63,857 bases of DNA, from NCBI GenBank assembly GCA_900470445.1, contig UCAU01000062.1:1-63857 (forward strand). The letters run 5' to 3'. The DNA comes from Hyphomicrobiales bacterium (GTDB taxonomy: Bacteria; Pseudomonadota; Alphaproteobacteria; Rhizobiales; Devosiaceae). Shown here in pieces: positions 1 to 7,927 of this stretch. Under the pieces are notes generated by a model. That model saw nothing but the letters and a program-made list of their open reading frames with translations, did not search any database and was not told where the DNA came from. Both the position numbers and the translations under genes were made by a program. Numbering within the stretch: position 1 is the first letter of the stretch; every line of letters starts with the position of its first letter.

Positions 1-80
1 TCCCCTTGATGGGGAGGGAAGGGAGGGGTGGCGAGAGCCCAGATCTATCAGCTCCATCGCCTCCCTCAAGGGGGCACTCG
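1..80. repeat. partial copy of a CCCTTGAGGG-type palindromic intergenic repeat
   Basis: Two inverted arms built on CCCCTT / AAGGGGG (near 2-8 and 66-74) resemble the arms of the better preserved element at 7236-7415. The copy runs off the window edge. Elements of this type are common between genes in rhizobia-like genomes. No coding signal is visible here. Confidence 0.5.
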
Positions 81-100
81 AGACTCAAACCACCCACCGT

Positions 101-199
101 GTCATTCCGGCGAAGGCCGGAATCCATGCTGAAGGCTATCCCGGCGCTGGATGTGTGCTGATCACTACGGACCTGGATTCCGGCCTGCGCCGGAATGAC
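101..199. repeat. imperfect inverted repeat around GTCATTCCGGC / GCCGGAATGAC
   Basis: The left arm (101-127) and right arm (173-199) are almost exact reverse complements, each holding a shorter internal palindrome (CCGGCGAAGGCCGG and CCGGCCTGCGCCGG). The layout is that of a dispersed intergenic palindromic repeat capable of folding into a large hairpin. Confidence 0.7.
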
Positions 200-568
200 A
201 CCGCATTCTCGGATGCGGCAAGAGTAAACACCGCCCCGAGGGGGCCAAAAGAACTTATCCCCCACCCCAGATCCCCCCCGCATACTGCCCTCCATCTTCC
301 GGGATACGGGCGGCGCTGCAGCGACGAGCGTCCGGAAGCCAGCCGGGGGAGGGGAGGTCGCGCTCCGCTCCGGGTCGAGCGGACGAGGCAATCGGGCGGG
401 CGCTACGGCAAACGCTGGGGTCTGCGATCGCGCCGTCCGAAAAAGTCCCGGCACCCCGAGGCGGTTTCCGTCTCATTTTTTATCCCTTACGAGGCGAATG
501 CCGTCTCGGGGTCCGTCCGTCTCTTCGACAACCGCATCAGGCGGCGCTTCCGCATGGCCAATTGACGA
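200..568. other. intergenic region with no supportable gene
   Basis: Short open frames on both strands here have low-complexity, arginine/proline-rich translations, no ribosome-binding site and no resemblance to any protein family I know. I see no gene. The right end leads into the palindromic operator in front of the lactate dehydrogenase gene. Confidence 0.5.
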
Positions 569-580
569 CTAACATGTTAG
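569..580. promoter_or_regulatory. palindromic operator CTAACATGTTAG, copy 1
   Basis: A perfect 12-bp palindrome (14 bp with the flanking A and T) lies 39 bp before the lldD start. The identical 12-mer occurs between the divergent uxaA-like and gntR genes at 5077-5088. Two perfect copies flanking functionally related genes, one beside a GntR/FCD repressor gene, indicate that repressor's binding site. It contains TAACAT, a plausible -10 hexamer, in both orientations. Confidence 0.8.
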
Positions 581-619
581 TTGCTAGGCAGCGCCAGACC
601 ATTCCCCGGAGCCCGCGCC

Positions 620-1807
620 ATGCCGTCCCTCGACAAGATTCTCACCATCGAAGAAATGATGGCCGCGGCGAAGCGCAAGGTGCCCAAGCAATTCTTCGAC
701 TATGCCGATAGCGGCGCCTGGACCGAGAGCACCTATCGCGCCAATCAGGAAGATTTTCAGAAGATCAAGCTGCGCCAGCGCGTGGCGGTCAATATGGACG
801 GCCGCAGCCTTGCCACCACCATGACCGGCGAGCAGGCAACCATGCCCGTCGCCATTGCGCCCACGGGCCTGACCGGCATGCAAAGCGCCGATGGCGAGAT
901 CAAGGCCGCCCGTGCCGCCGAAAAATTCGGGGTGCCCTTTACGCTCTCTACCATGGCCATCTGCTCCATCGAGGACGTGGCCGAGAACACCAGCAAGCCA
1001 TTCTGGTTCCAGCTTTATGTGATGCGCGACCGCGCCTTTATCGAGCGGCTGATCGATCGCGCCAAAGCGGCCAAATGCTCGGCCCTGGTGCTGACCATGG
1101 ACCTGCAGATCCTGGGCCAACGCCACAAGGATTTGCGCAATGGCATGTCCGCCCCGCCCAAATTCACCCCGCGCTTCGTCTTTGAAATGGCGCGCAAGCC
1201 GGGCTGGGCCCTGGGCATGCTGGGCACCAAGCGGCACAGCTTCCGCAATATTGTCGGCCATGTCGAAAATGCCGGCGATCTCTCCAAGCTCTCCGTGTGG
1301 ACCGCCAATCAGTTCGATCCGGCGCTGAGCTGGAAGGACGTCGCCTGGGTCAAGGAACGCTTTGGCGGCCCCGTCATCGTCAAGGGCATCCTCGACGCCG
1401 ACGATGCCAAGGCCGCCGTGGCCCATGGCGCCGATGCCATTATCGTCTCCAATCATGGCGGCCGCCAGCTCGATGGCGCCCCCTCCTCGATCCGAGTGTT
1501 GCCCGAAATCGTCGATGCGGTGGGCAATCTTACCGATATCTATCTCGATGGCGGCATCCGCTCCGGCCAGGACGTGCTCAAGGCCATGGCACTGGGCGCC
1601 AAGGGCACCTTTATCGGCCGCGCCTTCCTTTGGGGCCTGGGCGCTGGCGGGGAAGCCGGCGTCACCCGCACGCTGCAGATCATCCAGCGCGAGCTCGATA
1701 TCACCATGGCCCTGTGCGGCGAGCGCGACATCCGCAATGTCGGCCTGCACAATATCTATTCCATCGACCTGCCGCCGCGGAATTCTCCGCTTGGTGCCAA
1801 CGGCTAG
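620..1807 (+). CDS. lldD: FMN-dependent alpha-hydroxyacid (L-lactate) dehydrogenase
   Basis: This 395-aa protein has the length and layout of the LldD / glycolate oxidase TIM-barrel family, which oxidises L-2-hydroxyacids such as L-lactate to 2-oxoacids with FMN. The active-site SNHGGRQLDG motif carries the catalytic histidine (His279), and IYLDGGIRSG followed by FIGRAFLWG forms the FMN phosphate site. The ATG at 620 is preferred over an upstream TTG at 581, which would add a non-conserved leader adjoining the operator. It begins an apparent operon with the lactonase and methyltransferase genes. If the locus degrades L-fucose, this enzyme would consume the L-lactate released by the FAH-family hydrolase at 6335-7186. 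Substrate choice among L-hydroxyacids is inferred. Confidence 0.88.
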   Translation: MPSLDKILTIEEMMAAAKRKVPKQFFDYADSGAWTESTYRANQEDFQKIKLRQRVAVNMDGRSLATTMTGEQATMPVAIAPTGLTGMQSADGEIKAARAAEKFGVPFTLSTMAICSIEDVAENTSKPFWFQLYVMRDRAFIERLIDRAKAAKCSALVLTMDLQILGQRHKDLRNGMSAPPKFTPRFVFEMARKPGWALGMLGTKRHSFRNIVGHVENAGDLSKLSVWTANQFDPALSWKDVAWVKERFGGPVIVKGILDADDAKAAVAHGADAIIVSNHGGRQLDGAPSSIRVLPEIVDAVGNLTDIYLDGGIRSGQDVLKAMALGAKGTFIGRAFLWGLGAGGEAGVTRTLQIIQRELDITMALCGERDIRNVGLHNIYSIDLPPRNSPLGANG

Positions 1808-1864
1808 CGCTTGCCAGCGCCCCGGCCTTCCCCTCAAATGCCTGCAAAAATCGGGAGGAATACG

Positions 1865-2770
1865 ATGGCCGGGGTTCTTGAGCGCATCGACAGCAAATTC
1901 AATGACCTGACCATCGGCAGCGCCGCCTTGGAAGTGCTCTACGACCAATGCCGCTGGGCCGAAGGGCCGGTGTGGTTTGGCGATGCCAATGCGCTGGTGT
2001 GGAGCGACATTCCCAATAACCGCATGCTGCGCTGGGTTCCCGATGGCGGCGTGAGTGCATTCCGCACCCCCTCCAATTACGTCAACGGCAATACGCGCGA
2101 CCGGCAGGGGCGGCTGATTTCCTGCTCGCATGGCGCCCGCGCCGTGCTGCGCACCGAGATCGATGGCACCATCACCACATTGGTGGATCGCTACCAGGGC
2201 AAGCGGCTGAATTCCCCCAATGATGTCGTGGTCAAATCCGACGGCACGATCTGGTTCACCGACCCGCCCTACGGCATTCTGTCCGACTATGAGGGGCATA
2301 AATCGGACCAGGAACAGGCCGGCTGCTACGTCTATCGCTTCGATCCAGCTGATGGTTCGCTCACCGTGGTGGCCGACGATTTCGCCAAGCCCAACGGCCT
2401 GGCCTTCTCGCCCGACGAAAGCCTGCTCTATGTCTCCGATACCGGCCGCAGCCATAATCCGGACTGGCCGGCCCAGATCCGCAAATTCAGTGTCAGTGGA
2501 GATCGGCTGACCAATCCGGGCGTCTTTGCCGATATCGACAGCGGCCTGCCCGATGGCTTCCGCCTCGATACCGAAGGCAATATCTGGACCAGCGCCGGCC
2601 CCGGCGTAAACGTCTACAATCCCGCCGGCGCACTGCTCGGCCGCATCCATACCGGCCAATCCACCTCCAACGTCACCTTTGGCGGCCCGGCCCGCAACCG
2701 GCTCTTTATCACCTCGAGCCAGTATTTGATGGCGATCTACGTCACCGCTACGGGCCTGCAATATCCTTGA
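1865..2770 (+). CDS. SMP-30/gluconolactonase family sugar lactonase
   Basis: This 301-aa beta-propeller protein of the SMP-30/Gnl/LRE family hydrolyses sugar lactones to aldonic acids in a metal-dependent way. Family metal ligands are visible: Glu33 in WAEGPVW, Asn119 in SPNDVVV, and Asp in the LLYVSDTG strand. The ATG at 1865 follows a strong GGGAGGAA; the frame's upstream ATG would extend into sequence between genes without such a site. It lies 57 bp after lldD on the same strand and overlaps the next gene. In this context an aldonolactone, perhaps L-fuconolactone, is the likely substrate, which is inference; SMP-30 homologues act on many lactones. Confidence 0.85.
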   Translation: MAGVLERIDSKFNDLTIGSAALEVLYDQCRWAEGPVWFGDANALVWSDIPNNRMLRWVPDGGVSAFRTPSNYVNGNTRDRQGRLISCSHGARAVLRTEIDGTITTLVDRYQGKRLNSPNDVVVKSDGTIWFTDPPYGILSDYEGHKSDQEQAGCYVYRFDPADGSLTVVADDFAKPNGLAFSPDESLLYVSDTGRSHNPDWPAQIRKFSVSGDRLTNPGVFADIDSGLPDGFRLDTEGNIWTSAGPGVNVYNPAGALLGRIHTGQSTSNVTFGGPARNRLFITSSQYLMAIYVTATGLQYP

Positions 2771-3399
2771 TCGATCGCAATGCTGCCATCGCCCGATATC
2801 TGCGGCTCGAACCCGTCCCGAGCCTGCCCGATATCCGGCTCTACACCGCCCATCCCGGCAGCCGGCTATCGCAGTTCGCCGGCGATGAGAACGATCCGCC
2901 GGCGCCCTATTGGGCCTATCAATGGGCGGGTGGGCTGGCACTGGCGCAGCATTTTCGCGCGCATCCGGACGTGGTGGCTGGCAGGCGCGTACTCGATCTG
3001 GGCGCGGGTTCGGGGCTGGTGGGTATCGTCGCGGCGAAATTGGGGGCGCGGGCCAGCGCCGCCGAAATCGACCCCAACGGCCGCGCCGCCATCGCCCTCA
3101 ATGCCGCAGCCAACGACGTCGCCCTGCCCCTGATCGGCATCGATATCAGCAGCGCACCGCCCCAAAATATCGACCTGATCGCCGCCGGCGACGTCTTCTA
3201 CAATGCCGAGATCGCCGGCCTTATGCTGCCCTTCCTCCTCCGCTGCGCCCAGGCAGGCATAGCGGTACTGATCGGCGACCCCGACCGCCGCGACCTGCCC
3301 CACCAAAGCCTCACCCGCCTCGCCTCTTACCCAGTTGGCGATGTCGGGGACCAGCGCAGCAGCACGGATCGGACGGGGTCGGTCTATGCAATCAAATAG
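2767..3399 (+). CDS. class I SAM-dependent methyltransferase (L11/ETFB lysine methyltransferase-like)
   Basis: This 210-aa protein has the Rossmann SAM-binding motif VLDLGAGSGLVGIVAAKLGA near residue 75, followed by an acidic residue in SAAEIDPNG. The WAYQWAGGLALAQ segment before it is typical of methyltransferases related to PrmA and the ETFB-lysine enzymes. The TTG start at 2767 overlaps the lactonase stop codon, so the two are translationally coupled. A role in the sugar pathway is not obvious, and it may simply ride in the operon. It converges on the uxaA-like gene with a 16-bp gap. Confidence 0.75.
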   Translation: MIDRNAAIARYLRLEPVPSLPDIRLYTAHPGSRLSQFAGDENDPPAPYWAYQWAGGLALAQHFRAHPDVVAGRRVLDLGAGSGLVGIVAAKLGARASAAEIDPNGRAAIALNAAANDVALPLIGIDISSAPPQNIDLIAAGDVFYNAEIAGLMLPFLLRCAQAGIAVLIGDPDRRDLPHQSLTRLASYPVGDVGDQRSSTDRTGSVYAIK

Positions 3400-3415
3400 A
3401 CGCCTTGCTGGCGAC

Positions 3416-4966
3416 TCACATCGTCGCCCCGACCTGCCAGGGCACGAACTCATTGTCGCCATAGCCCAGGGCTTCCGACTTGGTGGCTTCGCCCGAAGCG
3501 ACGCGCAGCATGAGATCGAAAATCTCCTGCCCCTTGGCCTCGATGGACACGCCCTCGACGATATCGCCGCAATTGATGTCCATGTCGTCGGTCATGCGGC
3601 CATACATGTCCGAATTGGTGGCGAGCTTGATCGAGGGCACCGGCTTGCAGCCATAAGCCGATCCGCGGCCGGTGGTGAAGGCCAGGATATTGGCCCCGCC
3701 CGCCACCTGGCCCGTTGCCGACACCGGATCAAAGCCGGGCGTGTCCATGAACACAAAGCCCTTCTCGGTCACCTTCTCGGCATATTCATAAACCGCGGTC
3801 AGCGGCGTCGTGCCGCCCTTGGCCGCCGCGCCGAGCGACTTTTCGAGGATGGTGGTCAACCCGCCCAGCTTGTTGCCGGGGGAGGGATTGTTGTTCATCT
3901 CGCCATGGTTGCGGGCGGTGTAATCCTCCCACCAATGGATACGGTCGATCAGCTTTTCGCCCACTTCCCGGCTCACCGCGCGCCGCGTCAGCAGGTGCTC
4001 GGCGCCATAGATTTCCGGCGTTTCGCTCAGGATCGCCGTGCCGCCATTGCGCACCAGAATATCGGCCGCATAACCCAGAGCGGGGTTGGCGGTAATGCCC
4101 GAATAGCCGTCCGAGCCACCGCATTGCAGCGCCAGCGTCAGTTCGGATGCATCGATAGTTTCCCGCCGAGCGCGAGCGGCCACCGGCAGCATTTCCTTCA
4201 TGCGCTCAATGCCCCATTCGATGATCTTTTTGGTGCCGCCCGATTCCTGGATGGTCATGGTCTGGAACGTGTCGCTTTCGACGATCCCGTACATTTCCTT
4301 CATCCGGCCGATCTGGAACACTTCGCAGCCCAGCCCCACCAGCATGGCTGCGCCCAGATTGGGATTGGAGGTGTAGCCCCATTGCGTGCGCTTCAAAATA
4401 TCGAAGCCCTCGCCCCGGCTCTCCATGCCGCAGCCCGTGCCATGAACGAAAGGCACGACGCCATCGATCTCGGGATAATCGTCCAATATCCCCGAGCGGT
4501 TGATGCCCTCGGCAATGAATTTGGCGACGGTGGCCGAGCAATTGACCGAGGTCAGGATACCCACATAATTGCGGGTGCCCACGCTACCATTGGCGCGGCG
4601 ATAGCCTTCGAAGGTGGCGCGCTGGCCCACCGGGATCATTTCGGGCGCAATCGCCCCTTCGGCAAAGGCATAATCGTGCTTGAGGCTGCCATCGGCGCCC
4701 CCCATGCCGCAATTGTGCTCATGCACCCAATCGCCCGGCGGAATGGCTTCCTTGGCAAAGCCGATGATCTGCCCGAATTTGACGATGGCCTCGCCGGCCC
4801 GGATCCCCTGGGTGGCAAATTTGTGCCCCTTGGGCACGCGGCGCTTGATGGTGACGCCTTGCGGGGTGTCGCTGCCCACCTCCAGATTGGCAAGCGCCAC
4901 GGCGATATTGTCGGCCGGGTTCAACACCAGCGTACGGCTTTGGGGACGGGTCAGGGTTTCGGACAT
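3416..4966 (-). CDS. UxaA-family sugar acid dehydratase (altronate/galactarate dehydratase-like)
   Basis: This 516-aa protein is a full-length, single-chain UxaA/GarD-family hydro-lyase. The N-terminal SAF domain (about residues 10-90) contains HEHNCGMGG. The large C-terminal domain contains GTRNYVGILTSVNCSATV, GTGCGM and the hallmark LQCGGSDGYSGITANPALG. Known members dehydrate altronate or galactarate with Fe(II). The start is the ATG at 4966 (MSETLTRPQ); an in-frame extension upstream runs through the shared regulatory region and is not conserved-looking. The gene is divergent from gntR across the CTAACATGTTAG operator. Beside FucU-like and diketo-acid hydrolase genes it may dehydrate L-fuconate, but the family alone would give altronate, so the substrate is open. 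Confidence 0.85.
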   Translation of the reverse strand: MSETLTRPQSRTLVLNPADNIAVALANLEVGSDTPQGVTIKRRVPKGHKFATQGIRAGEAIVKFGQIIGFAKEAIPPGDWVHEHNCGMGGADGSLKHDYAFAEGAIAPEMIPVGQRATFEGYRRANGSVGTRNYVGILTSVNCSATVAKFIAEGINRSGILDDYPEIDGVVPFVHGTGCGMESRGEGFDILKRTQWGYTSNPNLGAAMLVGLGCEVFQIGRMKEMYGIVESDTFQTMTIQESGGTKKIIEWGIERMKEMLPVAARARRETIDASELTLALQCGGSDGYSGITANPALGYAADILVRNGGTAILSETPEIYGAEHLLTRRAVSREVGEKLIDRIHWWEDYTARNHGEMNNNPSPGNKLGGLTTILEKSLGAAAKGGTTPLTAVYEYAEKVTEKGFVFMDTPGFDPVSATGQVAGGANILAFTTGRGSAYGCKPVPSIKLATNSDMYGRMTDDMDINCGDIVEGVSIEAKGQEIFDLMLRVASGEATKSEALGYGDNEFVPWQVGATM

Positions 4967-5054
4967 GGAGGGGCTTTCGGGGTCGGATCTCAACTGCGCT
5001 TTACCTGCATCCCGTTTGCCTCCAGATTGCGCGCAATCCTGAGCTATTGGACGA

Positions 5055-5089
5055 TTGTAAAACATCACTTCTCTAACTAACATGTTAGC
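5055..5089 (+). promoter_or_regulatory. gntR promoter overlapped by palindromic operator copy 2
   Basis: The plus strand has TTGTAA (5055-5060), a 17-bp spacer and TAACAT (5078-5083). The second lies inside the perfect palindrome CTAACATGTTAG (5077-5088). The predicted transcription start, about 7 nt past the -10, coincides with the A of the gntR ATG at 5090. A bound repressor would block this promoter and probably the opposite one for the uxaA-like gene. Confidence 0.7.
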
Positions 5090-5833
5090 ATGATATCGGC
5101 AGAAAGTCCCTACCATTTTCTTGCACGCCCAACGGCGCTGACGCGCGGCAGCGTCACGCTGGACGTGACCAATGTGCTGCGCGAGGCGATCGTCACGCTG
5201 GCGCTGGCGCCGGGACAAAGCATCGATAAATCAGCCATTTGTGAGCAATTGGGTGTCTCCCGCTTTCCGGTCAGCGAAGCGCTGGCGCGCTTGGCCGCCG
5301 AAGGGCTGGTCGATATCGCCCCGCAGCGCGGCTCGACCGTCTCGCTGGTCAAAATCGCCGATGTCCGCGAATATATGCTGATCCGCAAGGCGCTGGAGAG
5401 CGAGGCACTGCGGGTGCTGATCGGCAATATCGACCACGATGTCATCACCGCGCTGCATGCCAATATGGCGGCGCAACGCGATGCTGCGGCCCGCGACGAC
5501 GCTGAGGCCTTCCATCAGATCGATATCGATTTCCACGACATCATCTTCCGCTCGATGCGCTTCTCCAAGATCAAGGGCATTATCGATTCGGCGCGGGCCA
5601 ATCTGGACCGCGCCCGGCGGCTGATCATCACGCCGCGCCGGCTGGCGCTGACCATTGCCGAGCATCAGGCCATTTTCGCCGGCATCCTGGCCGAGAACCA
5701 GGAGCAGGCCATCGCCGCCATCCGCGCCCATATCGACGCGGTCATGGTCGAACTCTTCGCCTTTGCGCGCGACAATCCCGAGCCCTTTGCCGATGGCAAG
5801 ACGCTCGAGGAGGAGACGTTTCCATTCGGCTGA
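5090..5833 (+). CDS. GntR family transcriptional regulator, FadR/FCD type
   Basis: This 247-aa protein has an N-terminal winged helix-turn-helix (about residues 25-90, with SAICEQLGVSRFPVSEALARL as the recognition region) and a C-terminal all-helical FCD ligand domain (about 95-225). FCD regulators commonly sense sugar acids or other organic acids. The ATG lies 2 nt past the operator with no room for a Shine-Dalgarno sequence, so either the mRNA is leaderless or translation starts at an internal GTG. It is followed at 30 bp by the fucU-like gene. Autoregulation and control of the divergent dehydratase and the lldD operon are inferred from the shared palindrome. Confidence 0.88.
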   Translation: MISAESPYHFLARPTALTRGSVTLDVTNVLREAIVTLALAPGQSIDKSAICEQLGVSRFPVSEALARLAAEGLVDIAPQRGSTVSLVKIADVREYMLIRKALESEALRVLIGNIDHDVITALHANMAAQRDAAARDDAEAFHQIDIDFHDIIFRSMRFSKIKGIIDSARANLDRARRLIITPRRLALTIAEHQAIFAGILAENQEQAIAAIRAHIDAVMVELFAFARDNPEPFADGKTLEEETFPFG

Positions 5834-5863
5834 TCACCCAGCCGGTGTCCAGGGAGGACATTT

Positions 5864-6298
5864 ATGCTCAAGAATATTCCGCCGCTGCTCGGCCCCGATC
5901 TGCTGGGCATTCTGCGGGCCATGGGGCATGGCGATGAAATCGCCATTGTCGACGCCAATTACCCGGCGGACTCGGCGGGTCCCGTTCTGGTACGCCTCGA
6001 CGGCATTGCGGCCACCGACGTGCTCGATGCCGTGCTCACGGTCATGCCGCTCGACGACTTTGTTGATCAGGCCGCGATCTGCATGCAGGTAGTGGGCAAT
6101 GAAGCCAAGCGCGAGCCGGTGATGGACGCCTTCGAGGCCATTATCAAACAGCACGAGCCGGCCATGGGCCTCTCCTCGCTGGAACGCTTTGCCTTCTACG
6201 ACCGGGTCAAGACCGGCTACGCCATCGTGCAGACCGGGGAAAGCCGGCTCTACGGCAATATCATTCTCAAAAAGGGCATTATCCGCCCCAAGGGCTGA
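5864..6298 (+). CDS. fucU: RbsD/FucU family sugar mutarotase, L-fucose mutarotase-like
   Basis: This 144-aa protein belongs to the RbsD/FucU family, which interconverts alpha and beta anomers of monosaccharides. FucU-type signatures are present: LLGPDLLGILRAMGHGDE with the catalytic His22, and LYGNIILKKG near the end with the catalytic Tyr130. These favour FucU over RbsD. A clear GGGAGGAC lies before the ATG. It is in line with gntR upstream and the FAH-family hydrolase 36 bp downstream. This gene is the strongest single pointer to L-fucose or a related 6-deoxysugar as substrate of the locus. Confidence 0.85.
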   Translation: MLKNIPPLLGPDLLGILRAMGHGDEIAIVDANYPADSAGPVLVRLDGIAATDVLDAVLTVMPLDDFVDQAAICMQVVGNEAKREPVMDAFEAIIKQHEPAMGLSSLERFAFYDRVKTGYAIVQTGESRLYGNIILKKGIIRPKG

Positions 6299-6334
6299 GC
6301 TGCCGCATTCGACTATTTCTGGAGAACCTGACCT

Positions 6335-7186
6335 ATGAAACTGCTTCGTGTTGGCGCCAAGGGTGCCGAAAAGCCGGCAATCCTGGCCGAAGATGGCTCG
6401 ATCCGCGACCTCTCGGGCATTGTCGGCGATATCGGCGGGGAGACGCTGACGCCTGAGGGCCTGGCCAAGATCCGCGCCACCGATATCGGCGTGCTGCCCA
6501 AGCTCGATGCCGGTCAGCGCATCGGCCCCTGCGTCGCCAATGTCGGCAAATTCATCTGCATTGGCCTCAATTATGCCGACCATGCCGCAGAAACCGGCGC
6601 GCCCATTCCGGCCGAGCCCATCATTTTCATGAAGGCCACCAGCGCCATTATCGGCCCCAATGACGATGTGATCATTCCCAAGAATGCCATCAAGCCCGAT
6701 TGGGAAGTCGAGCTCGGCGTGATCATCGGCAAGGAAGCCCGCTATATCGAGGAAAAGGACGCGCTCGATCACGTCGCCGGCTATTGCGTGGTCAATGACG
6801 TGTCCGAACGTCATTTCCAGACCGAACGCGGCGGCACCTGGGACAAGGGCAAGGGCAGCGACACGTTCGGGCCGATCGGCCCATGGCTCGTCACCAGGGA
6901 CGAAGTCGCCGATCCCCAGCAGCTGGGCATGTGGCTCGATGTCGATGGCCACCGCTACCAGAACGGCTCCACCAAAACGATGATCTTCGGCGTCGCCAAT
7001 GTCGTCGCCTATGTCAGCCAGTTCATGAGCCTGCAGCCCGGCGACATCATCTCCACCGGCACCCCACCCGGCGTCGGCATGGGCATCAAGCCGAACCCGG
7101 TCTGGCTCAAGCCTGGCAATGTTATGCGGCTGGGCATCGAAGGCCTGGGCGAACAGCAGCAGAATGTGAAGGCGTATGAGGGCTGA
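6335..7186 (+). CDS. fumarylacetoacetate hydrolase family protein, probable 2,4-diketo-3-deoxy-L-fuconate hydrolase
   Basis: This 283-aa FAH-fold protein shows the family architecture: a short N-terminal domain, then the catalytic domain from CIGLNYADHA (about residue 73). Metal-binding acidic residues lie in WEVELGVIIG and later, and STGTPPGVGMG is typical of the diketo-deoxy-sugar-acid hydrolase branch. Such enzymes cleave 2,4-diketo-3-deoxy-L-fuconate (or -rhamnonate) into pyruvate and L-lactate. The name rests on family resemblance plus the FucU, lactonase, dehydratase and LldD neighbours; ureidoglycolate lyase is a common alternative label. The 3-dehydrogenase step needed to form the diketo acid is not encoded in this stretch. 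Confidence 0.82.
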   Translation: MKLLRVGAKGAEKPAILAEDGSIRDLSGIVGDIGGETLTPEGLAKIRATDIGVLPKLDAGQRIGPCVANVGKFICIGLNYADHAAETGAPIPAEPIIFMKATSAIIGPNDDVIIPKNAIKPDWEVELGVIIGKEARYIEEKDALDHVAGYCVVNDVSERHFQTERGGTWDKGKGSDTFGPIGPWLVTRDEVADPQQLGMWLDVDGHRYQNGSTKTMIFGVANVVAYVSQFMSLQPGDIISTGTPPGVGMGIKPNPVWLKPGNVMRLGIEGLGEQQQNVKAYEG

Positions 7187-7235
7187 GGCTTTCTAAGAGG
7201 GCAAGCGGGATGAGAGCCTTGATGTTAGGGCTCTT

Positions 7236-7415
7236 TCCCCCTTCTCCCCTTGAGGGAGAAGGTGCCCGAAGGGACACCGAATTCGCGAAGGCGAATTTCG
7301 GATGAGGGGTCGCTTACTTCTGCACTTCTGGCATGGGCGGGCGCAGCACCCCTCACCCTGATCATTCTTCTGAACGAAGAATGATCGTCTCTCTCCCTCA
7401 AGGGGAGAGGGGAGG
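7236..7415. repeat. rhizobial-type palindromic intergenic repeat
   Basis: The left part (CCCTTCTCCCCTTGAGGGAGAAGG, then GGATGAGGGGT) and the right part (ACCCCTCACCC, then CTCTCTCCCTCAAGGGGAGAGG) are inverted copies of one another. A second small hairpin, ATCATTCTTC-TGAAC-GAAGAATGAT, lies between them. The whole could fold into a long cruciform and may serve as a transcript end between the FAH gene and convergent ridA. Confidence 0.75.
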
Positions 7416-7421
7416 AAGGGG

Positions 7422-7820
7422 CTAAGCCGGCCTTTTCGCCACCAGATCGATTTCCACTAGCGCGCCGACGGCCAGCGCCGTCACGCCCACTGTGGTGCGC
7501 GCCGGCAACTTCCCTGGCTCAAAAAAGCTCGGCCACAAGGTATTGAGCGCGGCATAATCGCGTTCGAACTGCGTTAGATAAATCCGGGCCATGGTCACAT
7601 GCTCGAGGCCCAGCCCGATGCCGCTCAGCACGACGCGCAAATTCTCCACCACGCGCCTTGTCTGCGCCTCGATCCCCGCCACCAATGGCGCGTCAGGCGC
7701 AGCCGGATCGGTGGGCATCTGGCCGGTCACGAACACCCAGCCATCGACTTCGACCGCATGGGAAAATGGGGCTACCGGGCGTGGCCCGGATGCCACCATG
7801 TGGTAAATCGGCTCACTCAT
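7422..7820 (-). CDS. ridA: RidA family (YjgF/Rid) enamine/imine deaminase
   Basis: This 132-aa protein has the compact trimeric Rid fold. Recognisable elements are PFSHAVEVDGWVFVTGQMP near the N terminus, TRRVVENLRVVLSGIGLGLEHVTMARIYL in the middle (only part is diagnostic), and the C-terminal LPARTTVGVTALAVGALVEID, where the arginine binds the substrate carboxylate. RidA hydrolyses reactive 2-aminoacrylate-type enamines formed by PLP enzymes. It is transcribed toward the repeat element and is divergent from the dedA gene. Confidence 0.88.
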   Translation of the reverse strand: MSEPIYHMVASGPRPVAPFSHAVEVDGWVFVTGQMPTDPAAPDAPLVAGIEAQTRRVVENLRVVLSGIGLGLEHVTMARIYLTQFERDYAALNTLWPSFFEPGKLPARTTVGVTALAVGALVEIDLVAKRPA

Positions 7821-7927
7821 TGCATAACTCCAGTGTGATCATGCTTGAGCCTGGGTGCCGCACCAGCCATAAGTCAATCTCCGGCGGGCAGTTCGCACCG
7901 CTATCAGCGCTGCGGAGCAGTCGGTTC

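Noticed and set aside
155..565. Short plus-strand frame in the left intergenic region
   Set aside because: It runs through the palindromic repeat, lacks a ribosome-binding site and reads as arginine-rich noise.
584..2941. Very long minus-strand open frame opposite the lldD-lactonase genes
   Set aside because: It is a shadow of two well-conserved plus-strand genes; its translation is low-complexity and matches no family.
3335..5080. Long plus-strand open frame opposite the UxaA-family gene
   Set aside because: The minus strand encodes a full-length UxaA protein with all hallmark motifs; the opposite frame is an artefact of GC-rich codon bias.
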